NCBI GenBank assembly: GCA_018820745.1
Contig: JAHJNP010000174.1
Location: 1-13,703, forward strand
Length of the DNA: 13,703 nucleotides
Reading direction: 5' to 3'
From: Gammaproteobacteria bacterium
GTDB lineage: Bacteria > Pseudomonadota > Gammaproteobacteria > Burkholderiales > Thiobacillaceae
In this document: positions 1 through 5,994 of the stretch, piece by piece
Numbering within the stretch: position 1 is the stretch's first letter
Layout: each line of letters opens with the position of its first letter
Translations under genes and position numbers: made by a program
Notes under the pieces: model-generated
Databases searched by the model: none
What the model was told of the DNA's origin: nothing
What the model saw: only the letters and a program-made list of their open reading frames with translations

Positions 1-257
1 ATCCCGGGTGCATCGTGATGAGCGCGCGCCGCCCGGACGACGTCGCGAAACTGCACCAGGCGATCCTTGCGTTTTTCCGGCAGGATCTGGTCGAGGCCGA
101 GCTCTTTCTTCCCTGGTCGGCCCAGCAGCTGCGCGGGGAAATATTCGCGCGCTGCGAGGTGCTGGAAGAGCGCGCCGATGAAGAAGGTGCGTTCTTCCGC
201 GTGCGCGGCGAGCAGGGGGCCCTGGACAGCCTGCGCGAGCAGCTCGGCCAGGCGTAG
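1..257 (+). CDS. hflX: HflX-type GTPase, C-terminal fragment (5' end outside window)
   Basis: The reading frame is open at the left edge (frame from base 3), so this is the last roughly 84 residues of a longer protein. The start of the visible part, PGCIVMSARRPDD, fits the G5 'SA' element of a GTPase, followed by the short helix LHQAILAFFRQDL. After it comes the characteristic HflX tail: VEAELFLPW, a charged stretch EIFARCEVLEERADEEG, and a final beta segment FFRVRG. HflX proteins are ribosome-associated GTPases that split or rescue stalled ribosomes, and this tail follows their GTPase domain. The assignment rests only on tail similarity, because the Walker motifs lie outside the window. The ATG at 15 is internal and should not be taken as the start. 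The stop is TAG at 255-257, followed by a GC-rich hairpin. Confidence 0.72.
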   Translation, partial: PGCIVMSARRPDDVAKLHQAILAFFRQDLVEAELFLPWSAQQLRGEIFARCEVLEERADEEGAFFRVRGEQGALDSLREQLGQA

Positions 258-293
258 TACCGTGGCGCAGGCAGGCGGGCGGGCAGGCAGGCG

Positions 294-313
294 GGCGGCC
301 TTGGCCGCCGTTT
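294..313 (+). terminator. Possible terminator after the HflX gene
   Basis: GGCGGCC-TT-GGCCGCC at 294-309 is a perfect inverted repeat with 7-base arms. It folds as a 5-base-pair stem with a 6-base loop and is followed by GTTTG, about 37 bases past the HflX stop. The T tract is short, so termination efficiency is uncertain. The preceding bases (271-293) are a low-complexity run of GGCAGGCGGGC-type units. Confidence 0.4.
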
Positions 314-456
314 GCTGGAATGTCGTGCCGGGATACCGGAATTCCGTTGGGCCGTCAGCGGGACGTGCTGAGTCAACCTGACCCCGCCTACCACGTGCCG
401 CATGAATCAATCCGCTGAATAAGCGATCGGCCAGAAAAACGGCCGGCCGGCTTCGC

Positions 457-2427
457 TCAGGCGTCGGGAGCGCCTGCAAGAATGTCGTTCCGTCTAATCA
501 CGGAATAGTGGGCCAGGTGCAATTCCCGGAGCATGGACCGCTTTTTGGCCTGGTGCGTATGCATCCGCCGCAGGATGTCGTCCAGAACGCGCACGGCACT
601 GACGACATAAGGCCCCTTGTTGAGCATGACGCACTCGGCGCGTGGCCCCATCGCTGCGTCCGTGATCTCGGCGCGCGATGGCCGCCCTTCCTTGGCAAGC
701 GTTTCCAGGACCTGGGTGGCCCAGATCACGGGGACATGCGCAGCCTCGCACAGCCAGAGTATCTCTTCCTGAACTTCCGCCAGGCGTTCGAATCCGCATT
801 CGACGGCCAGGTCACCCCGGGCGATCATCACCCCGCAGCACGGAGAACGCATGGCCGTCAGCAGCATGTCGGGCAGGTTCTCAAAGCCGCGCCGGGTTTC
901 GATCTTCAACACGATGGCAGGCTGCCGCCCCCCGAGGCTTGCCAGGCGCTGCTGGAGCACCTCCACGTCCTGGGTGCTGTTGGCGAAGGACAACTCGACG
1001 ATGTCGGCGTGCTGGGCCACGAAAGACAGGTCCTCGATGTCTTTGGCGGTCATGGCCGCGAGGCGAAGGGCACTTTCAGGAAGGTTGATCCCCTTGTCGG
1101 CTCGCAGATTCACGGCCTTCAGGTGGTCCTGCGTGATGCGGACGAGGACCTGTGTCTGCTCGACTTTCTCGACGACGCCGCCGATCTTGCCGTCGTCGAA
1201 CCAGATCGACTGCCCGGCCCGGACGTCATCGAACACTTCAGGAATGGTGCAACCGATCACGGCAGGGGTGAGGATTTTCCCCGCGCTGTCGTAGCTTGCC
1301 GGGCGCCCCGGCTTGAGGTCCCGGGTCAGGATGAGGAGGTCGCCCTTTTGCAGGGTGAGGCTGTTTTCACCCGGCGGCAACTCACCGATGCGGCATTCAC
1401 GGTCGTCCGGCTTGCCGCCGCCATGCGCGCGGCGCAGGAGGGTGCCGGAGACGACATAAGTTGTCTGGGTCGCCTCCGCCCAGCACCCGTGCCCGGTTAC
1501 GTCAACGACCCTGAAGACCCGCTTGGCGTCCCGGGCATCGGTCAATTCCACCGACTCACCGATACGAAGGTGGGCCAGCCAGGACGACGGCACAGGGAGG
1601 CACGCGCTCGCCGGTGAGGGGGGAAGCCCGGGAGATTCCCCGGCGCTCAGCCAGACCCGCGCGGGTGCGGTGACCCGCCCATAGGCGTCGCGAATCGGGC
1701 GGATCCGAACCACCGCCGGACCCGGCTCCAGGGGCCCGGTGCGCAGCTTCGGCCCGGCCAGGTCCATGACAACGCGGCAGGACCGTCCCAGCGACCGCTC
1801 CGCCTGCCTCAGGTGCTCGATCATCCGCGCCCAGGCTGCGGCGTCGTCATGGGCGCAATTGATGCGCATGCAGTCCATGCCTTGCTGGAGCAGATTGTGA
1901 ACAAGAAGGTAGTTTTCCGCCGCCTCGCTCGGCATGGTGACCATGATCCGGACCATGCGTCCCGGGGTCGCGGGCCCCAACAAGGCATCCGTGTGTTCGG
2001 CAAGCAGCAACTCGCCGTGGGCGAAATCGATGACCGCGGTTTCCTCGGAAGCCGGCTGCCAGGCGCGCTGCAGCAGGCGGTGCAGGACACCCAGCACCGC
2101 ATCGATTGTGGCCAGGACATGCGACTCGGCCCGCCCGAGCGAGGACAGCCCCAGCGCCGCCAGGCGCAGCTGCAACGGGCGCAGGTCGCGGCGACGCAGC
2201 GCCAGATAATGCAGGAGGTTGCGGGCACTGTCCCGGTAGTTTGCGTGAATCCTGGCGAGATGCGGCTGTGGCGTGGCCAGGGCGGCAACCATGTCTGCCC
2301 GGATGGCCATGAGCTCACTCAGGACATATTCGATATCCGCGTTTTCCGGGCCCGCGCCGTCGGTGCTCTGTTCCGTGGTCACAACGTCCTCTTCTGAATC
2401 GCTACGGCGTTCCTCGACAGCTTCCAT
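457..2427 (-). CDS. Divergent pyruvate kinase with N-terminal helical domain
   Basis: The product is 656 residues from an ATG at 2427, chosen because GAGG lies 5 bases upstream. The frame stays open to 2712, but the extra 95 residues do not look coding. Residues about 30-130 are helical and of unknown role. Pyruvate kinase motifs follow: RIMVTMPS near 160, RINCAH 188-193, MDLAGPKLRTG 221-231, KGINLP 445-450, LKIET 507-511 (catalytic Lys508), GVMIARGDLAVE 532-543 (metal-binding region) and WATQVLET 569-576. The enzyme family transfers phosphate from phosphoenolpyruvate to ADP. About 215 residues separate the two barrel halves, against roughly 100 usually, so the B domain is enlarged. The protein ends soon after the barrel, without the C-terminal allosteric domain. 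At the potassium site, Leu223 and Lys227 replace the usual Thr and Glu, a pattern reported for K+-independent enzymes. A regulatory or different kinase role is possible. Confidence 0.8.
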   Translation of the reverse strand: MEAVEERRSDSEEDVVTTEQSTDGAGPENADIEYVLSELMAIRADMVAALATPQPHLARIHANYRDSARNLLHYLALRRRDLRPLQLRLAALGLSSLGRAESHVLATIDAVLGVLHRLLQRAWQPASEETAVIDFAHGELLLAEHTDALLGPATPGRMVRIMVTMPSEAAENYLLVHNLLQQGMDCMRINCAHDDAAAWARMIEHLRQAERSLGRSCRVVMDLAGPKLRTGPLEPGPAVVRIRPIRDAYGRVTAPARVWLSAGESPGLPPSPASACLPVPSSWLAHLRIGESVELTDARDAKRVFRVVDVTGHGCWAEATQTTYVVSGTLLRRAHGGGKPDDRECRIGELPPGENSLTLQKGDLLILTRDLKPGRPASYDSAGKILTPAVIGCTIPEVFDDVRAGQSIWFDDGKIGGVVEKVEQTQVLVRITQDHLKAVNLRADKGINLPESALRLAAMTAKDIEDLSFVAQHADIVELSFANSTQDVEVLQQRLASLGGRQPAIVLKIETRRGFENLPDMLLTAMRSPCCGVMIARGDLAVECGFERLAEVQEEILWLCEAAHVPVIWATQVLETLAKEGRPSRAEITDAAMGPRAECVMLNKGPYVVSAVRVLDDILRRMHTHQAKKRSMLRELHLAHYSVIRRNDILAGAPDA

Positions 2428-2893
2428 CGAGGCCTCGCGCCTGATCGTGCGTCCGCACGGGTCCGATCGGGATAAACTGTGTTGCAGGCTGCAAGTGGAC
2501 TGAGGCTGGCGGACAGGCATGACGGCAAATTCGCCGCCGTTCAATATCGACGCTTCGAGGCTGCGCACCAGGACGACCACGTTGTGGCTGCCGAGGCCGC
2601 CAGATCGATCGTTCCCGTGTCGGGGGATGAAGCATGCGTGTTTACCGGAGGGCTTTTCACCTGCAAGTTGCTTGCTGTCCCCTTGATGGACGCTGTCCGC
2701 AATTGACCGCATATCGACTTGGAATGCTCCTCATGAACTGAAATTTTGCCCCTGGGAAATGAACAATCCGTGACAGAAAAATGAATTTTTTGTGCACGCG
2801 AAAGGGCGGTTTTTTTACTCCGGCAGAGGTGGCGCATGAAACGGATATGGGTGTATTTTTAGGCTTGTTTTCATATGCCAAGGACGAGTTGCG
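2428..2893. other. Gene-free gap between divergent genes
   Basis: No convincing gene lies here. The - strand frame open from 2712 to 2428 would extend the pyruvate kinase by 95 residues, but these are rich in Ser, Arg, His and Cys and show no domain. Positions 2713-2893 are clearly AT-richer than the surroundings and should hold the + promoter for the small gene at 2894; no good -35/-10 pair was found. An imperfect dyad of A and T runs lies at about 2772-2795. A perfect short palindrome at 2482-2494 is listed separately. Confidence 0.5.
2482..2494. promoter_or_regulatory. Short palindrome upstream of pyruvate kinase gene
   Basis: TTGCAG-G-CTGCAA is a perfect 6-base inverted repeat around one base, 55 bases upstream of the proposed kinase start. 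Its size and place suit an operator, but no known binding site is recognised and chance is possible. Confidence 0.2.
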
Positions 2894-3121
2894 ATGAGAA
2901 AGACACCTTCTGACGAGTATCTCGAACAAGCCAGGCTATTGAGCAAGGAAGAAACCGAACGCTTGCTGTCGAGAACCCGGACAAAATTAATACGCAAACT
3001 GGAAAGTGAAAAAATGACTGCGCTGGAAGTTGTGGCGTTGCAGCTTGAGATCGAGGATGAGGATCTGGGAGAATGGCGAGAGAAGATGGCTGAAATAAGG
3101 AAAAAAACGAAGGCCAGGTAG
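2894..3121 (+). CDS. Small charged hypothetical protein
   Basis: This encodes 75 residues with no recognised domain. The start ATG at 2894 has AGGA about 9-10 bases upstream (in CCAAGGACGAG). The protein has no signal peptide or membrane segment, so it is probably cytoplasmic. It is very rich in Glu, Lys and Arg and is predicted almost entirely helical: SDEYLEQARLLSKEETERLL, a basic RTRTKLIRKL stretch, then VVALQLEIEDEDLGEWREKM and a Lys/Arg tail. The heptad-like hydrophobic spacing could support a coiled coil or dimer. Base composition is less GC-rich than the flanking enzymes. It stands alone, 157 bases before the glucan phosphorylase, and could share a transcript with it. I do not recognise it. 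Confidence 0.65.
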   Translation: MRKTPSDEYLEQARLLSKEETERLLSRTRTKLIRKLESEKMTALEVVALQLEIEDEDLGEWREKMAEIRKKTKAR

Positions 3122-3278
3122 CCGGGCTGTCGCTCGCCGAGGACAAACGCTGATTGCAGCCGATTTCCGTATTGGGGTCGGCCCTTCGCGCCGCCGGGTG
3201 TCGCCCCCCGAGGTTTCCGGATTGTCCTGAGTCAGTAGCCACCCCCGCCCCAGGAATCGCCAGGCACAGGAACCCCCC

Positions 3279-4988
3279 ATGGCAGAAGCTGCGAACAAGA
3301 CAGAAGAATTCACCCACAAGCTGCGGGTCGCCTATTTCTCCATGGAGATCGCCCTGGAGAACGATTTCCCCACCTACAGCGGCGGCCTGGGGATACTGGC
3401 GGGGGACACCCTGCGCGCCGCGGCGGACATCGGCGTACCGATGGTAGCGGTCACCCTGGTGTCCCGGGCCGGCTATTTCCGCCAGGAGATCGACCCCCAA
3501 GGCCGCCAGGTCGAGCATGCCGACGACTGGGATCCCGCCCGCTACGCGACGCGGCTGCAGGCCACCGTGGCGCTGGAACTGGAGGGTCGCCAGGTGTGGG
3601 TGGGCGGCTGGCTTTACGTGCTGAGTTCGCTGGTTAACGGCGGGGTGCCCGTCCTGCTGCTGGACACCGACCTGCCGGTGAACGACCCGCGCGACCGCGA
3701 CATCACCCACTACCTGTACGGCGGCGACGAGGCCTACCGGATGAAACAGGAGGCGGTGCTGGGCGTGGGGGGCATCGCCATGCTGCAGGCCTTGGGCTTC
3801 AATCTCATGGGCTATCACATGAACGAGGGCCACTCGGCTTTTCTCACCCTGGCCCTGCTGCAACGCTACGCCCATTCCAGCGAAGACCTGCGGCCCGGCG
3901 AGAGCCCCTACGACCTGCCGCGGGTGCGGGAACTGTGTACCTTCACCACCCACACGCCGGTGGAGACGGCCCATGACAAATTCGACTATGAGCTGGTGCG
4001 GCGCATCTACGGTGATCTGCTGGATCCGGGAACGGTGAAGCTGCTGGCCGGCGAGGACAAGCTCAACATGACGCGCCTGGCCCTGAACCTGTCCGAGTAC
4101 GTCAACGGGGTGGCCAAGCGCCACGCCGAGGTTTCCCGCCTGATGTTCCCGGGATATGCGGTGCACGCGGTGACCAACGGGGTACATGCCGCCACCTGGA
4201 CCAGTCCGCCCATCGCAAAAATGTACGACCAGCATGTGCCGGGCTGGTGCCATGAGCCGGAACTGCTCTCCCGCGCCGACCGCATTCCGGACGAGAAGCT
4301 CTGGGCCGCCCACCAGGAGGCCAAACAGGCGCTGGTGGAGAAGGTGCGGGAACTGACGGGGGTGGTGCTGAATCCGGACCAGCCCATCCTCGGCTTTGCG
4401 CGGCGCATGACCGCCTACAAGCGGGCGGATCTGCTGTTTGCCGACCTCGCGCGCCTCAAGGCCCTTGCCCGGGAACGTCCCTTTCAGATCGTCATGGCCG
4501 GCAAGGCCCACCCGAGAGATGCGGCGGGCAAGCAGCTCATCGAAGCGCTGCACGTCCACATGCGGGACTTGGCTGGAGTGGTCCCCATGGCATTCCTGCC
4601 AGATTACGATATGGCGCTGGCACTGCTCATGGTGTCCGGCTCGGATGTCTGGCTCAACACACCCTTGCGGCCGCTGGAGGCTTCCGGCACCAGCGGCATG
4701 AAGGCGGCCTTCAACGGCGTGCCCCAGCTCTCGGTGCTGGACGGCTGGTGGGTGGAGGGCTGCCTGGAGGGGGTGACCGGCTGGGCGGTGGGGGACGATT
4801 CGCTCACCGCCAACGGACACGATGCCATGGCCCTGTACGACAAGCTCGGGCAAGTGGTCCTGCCGCTCTGGCATGACGACCGGCTGGGCTGGATCGCCGT
4901 CATGAAGGGCGCCATCAGCAAGAATGCCGCCTACTTCAATAGTCACCGCATGATGCGTCGCTACGCCACAGAGGCGTACCTGAGGTGA
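3279..4988 (+). CDS. Alpha-glucan phosphorylase (GT35), compact form
   Basis: The 569-residue product starts at an ATG with AGGAA 8 bases upstream. It is a glycosyltransferase family 35 enzyme: with pyridoxal phosphate it cleaves terminal alpha-1,4 glucose from glycogen or maltodextrin with phosphate, giving glucose-1-phosphate in the cytoplasm. Motifs seen are AYFSMEIALENDFPTYSGGLG near 18-38, YHMNEGHSAF near 185, the ETAHDKFDYE segment near 230, FARRMTAYKRADLLF near 375, and EASGTSGMKAAFNGV, whose Lys475 should hold the cofactor. GWWVEG follows, where classical enzymes have GANVE. It resembles the shorter bacterial/archaeal phosphorylase subgroup rather than the roughly 800-residue GlgP/MalP type. 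It also lacks the N-terminal extension (DUF3417-type) found in many subgroup members, since the catalytic domain begins almost at residue 14. No glycogen gene sits beside it. Confidence 0.92.
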   Translation: MAEAANKTEEFTHKLRVAYFSMEIALENDFPTYSGGLGILAGDTLRAAADIGVPMVAVTLVSRAGYFRQEIDPQGRQVEHADDWDPARYATRLQATVALELEGRQVWVGGWLYVLSSLVNGGVPVLLLDTDLPVNDPRDRDITHYLYGGDEAYRMKQEAVLGVGGIAMLQALGFNLMGYHMNEGHSAFLTLALLQRYAHSSEDLRPGESPYDLPRVRELCTFTTHTPVETAHDKFDYELVRRIYGDLLDPGTVKLLAGEDKLNMTRLALNLSEYVNGVAKRHAEVSRLMFPGYAVHAVTNGVHAATWTSPPIAKMYDQHVPGWCHEPELLSRADRIPDEKLWAAHQEAKQALVEKVRELTGVVLNPDQPILGFARRMTAYKRADLLFADLARLKALARERPFQIVMAGKAHPRDAAGKQLIEALHVHMRDLAGVVPMAFLPDYDMALALLMVSGSDVWLNTPLRPLEASGTSGMKAAFNGVPQLSVLDGWWVEGCLEGVTGWAVGDDSLTANGHDAMALYDKLGQVVLPLWHDDRLGWIAVMKGAISKNAAYFNSHRMMRRYATEAYLR

Positions 4989-5068
4989 GAACGGCCAAGA
5001 TCGTTTTTCCGTGATTGTGAATTTTTTATGACAGGCGGATCAAGCGCTCGAATATTGAAATTAACTAA

Positions 5069-5090
5069 ATATACTGTTTATTCCGTATAT
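5069..5090. promoter_or_regulatory. AT-rich dyad just before the H1-like gene
   Basis: ATATAC and GTATAT form perfect 6-base arms separated by 10 bases. The flanking AAA and TTT extend it if a two-base bulge is allowed. It ends 6 bases before the ribosome-binding AGGAG (5096-5100). The surrounding AT-rich tract (5053-5094) is the likely promoter region: TTGAAA at 5055-5060 could be a -35, though its -10 is poor. Position and symmetry suit an operator. Confidence 0.3.
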
Positions 5091-5106
5091 ATTTCAGGAG
5101 ATCGAT

Positions 5107-5625
5107 ATGACCAATGACACCCAAAAACCAGCCGAAACAAAACCCGCGACACCCACGGCAGCTGCCCGCACCAAACCAGCCGCAGCCAAACCAGTAGCAC
5201 GGGCAAGGACAGCCTCCGCAACGGCGCCTGCCGTCAGAAGCAGGGCGCCTGCCACAGCCAGGCGCACGACGGCAGCGGCAAAGAAAACCGCCACGCGTCC
5301 TGCCGTAGCCAGGAAATCGCCCCCGGTAAAGAAAGCCGCACACGAGCCAGCCCCGTTCGTTGCCAAGGACAACAAGGCGGGCAAACCGGCCAAAGCGAAA
5401 AAAGCCAAACTGGTTCGCGACAGCTTCACCATGCCGGATGGGGAGTACGCACTGATCGCGGCGCTCAAGAAGCGCTGCCTCGATGCGGGGGTGTCGGCAA
5501 AAAAGAGCGAGATCCTGCGCGCAGCCGTTGCGAATCTGGCGAAACTGAGTGACGCATCGGTGCTTGCCGCGGTACGTCGCCTGGAAGTTATCAAGACAGG
5601 GCGTCCCGCCAAAGGGGCAAAATAG
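5107..5625 (+). CDS. H1-like basic nucleoid protein with C-terminal RHH-like domain
   Basis: The 172-residue product starts at an ATG with AGGAG 6 bases upstream. Residues 1 to about 100 are a disordered tail made almost wholly of Ala, Lys, Pro, Arg and Thr, like eukaryotic H1 tails and bacterial H1-like or AlgP-type proteins that bind and compact DNA. Residues about 101-165 form a folded domain: the strand-like LVRDSFTMP, a helix YALIAALKKRCLDAG, then SAKKSEILRAAVANLAKL, and a final LEVIKTGRPAK. Strand-helix-helix with the KSEILRAAV pattern resembles ribbon-helix-helix DNA-binding dimers; this is an inference from pattern only. It probably works in nucleoid organisation or as a regulator. 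The gene stands alone with its own AT-rich promoter region, and a hairpin follows at 5658. The repetitive tail may vary in length between strains. Confidence 0.75.
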   Translation: MTNDTQKPAETKPATPTAAARTKPAAAKPVARARTASATAPAVRSRAPATARRTTAAAKKTATRPAVARKSPPVKKAAHEPAPFVAKDNKAGKPAKAKKAKLVRDSFTMPDGEYALIAALKKRCLDAGVSAKKSEILRAAVANLAKLSDASVLAAVRRLEVIKTGRPAKGAK

Positions 5626-5994
5626 TTTAGCGCTTTCACCGTTAAGTGTTGTTCCTCGCAAAGCCCCTGACAGCAGGGGTTTGCAGCAGGTCGGGAACAC
5701 CTTCCCGACACAACGGACGGCGCTCAGACCGCGTGTCGGCAAACTGCTGCCAACCTACAACAGGCTACCGCCAGTAGCTCACGGTGAAAGAGCCAGAATA
5801 GACTGATGGCTGCATCCTCGTTTCAGGCCGTGATACTGCGCGCACGCCCGTCGGCCTGACGCGTTTGCCTGCGTGCCGCTTCTTGCCAATTTCACGAAAC
5901 CATCACGCGTCCGCAATACCTCCCGGGAAGAATGCGCGGTGCGGCATCACCATGTCGCCCTGCCTTTTCAAACCATATTTTTGGGAGTGTTTCA
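5626..5994. other. Gene-free stretch with a cluster of hairpins
   Basis: No gene is supported across these 369 bases. The first half (5658-5787) holds several inverted repeats, listed as a separate repeat feature. The second half (5790-5994) is the leader of the PhoX-like gene; only its ribosome-binding GGGAG at 5983-5987 is clear. I saw no convincing Pho box or -35/-10 pair. A frame that would extend the PhoX-like protein upstream from 5932 exists, but it lies before the signal peptide and is not used. Confidence 0.6.
5658..5787. repeat. Cluster of inverted repeats / possible structured RNA
   Basis: Hairpin 1 (5658-5684) pairs GCAAA-CCCCTG with CAGGGG-TTTGC around ACAG, with one bulged G. 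Hairpin 2 (5690-5709) is a perfect GTCGGGAA/TTCCCGAC with a CACC loop. A weaker GGCA/TGCC pair spans 5738-5751. GCTAC/GTAGC forms hairpin 4 at 5764-5778, and TCAC-G-GTGA follows at 5779-5787. In addition, GCAGCAG at 5683-5689 can pair with CTGCTGC at 5744-5750, enclosing hairpin 2 as an alternative fold. Hairpin 1 may act as a weak terminator for the H1-like gene, but no T tract follows. REP-like repeat DNA, an attenuator or a small RNA are alternatives. Confidence 0.5.

Noticed and set aside
271..298. Tandem GGCAGGCGGGC units as a meaningful repeat array
   Set aside because: Only about two and a half imperfect units in GC-rich intergenic DNA, most likely low-complexity slippage.
428..450. 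Terminator for the pyruvate kinase gene around CGGCC-N8-GGCCG
   Set aside because: The stem has only five pairs and the T run lies inside the loop on the - strand, so it does not fit an intrinsic terminator.
2428..2712. N-terminal extension of the pyruvate kinase to 751 residues
   Set aside because: The extra 95 residues lack family similarity and look non-coding, and ATG 2427 has a well-placed GAGG. Not excluded if proteomics shows otherwise.
2871..4946. A 691-codon open frame on the - strand across the glucan phosphorylase gene
   Set aside because: It mirrors a clear GT35 gene. The protein is a His/Gln/Gly/Val-rich antisense shadow with no domain, and such frames are common in GC-rich DNA with few stop codons.
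5070..5090. LexA-type SOS box near CTGT before the H1-like gene
   Set aside because: CTGT is present, but the second half ACAG at the right spacing is missing.
5790..5990. Pho box upstream of the PhoX-like gene
   Set aside because: No pair of CTGTCAT-like repeats at the proper 11-base spacing was found.
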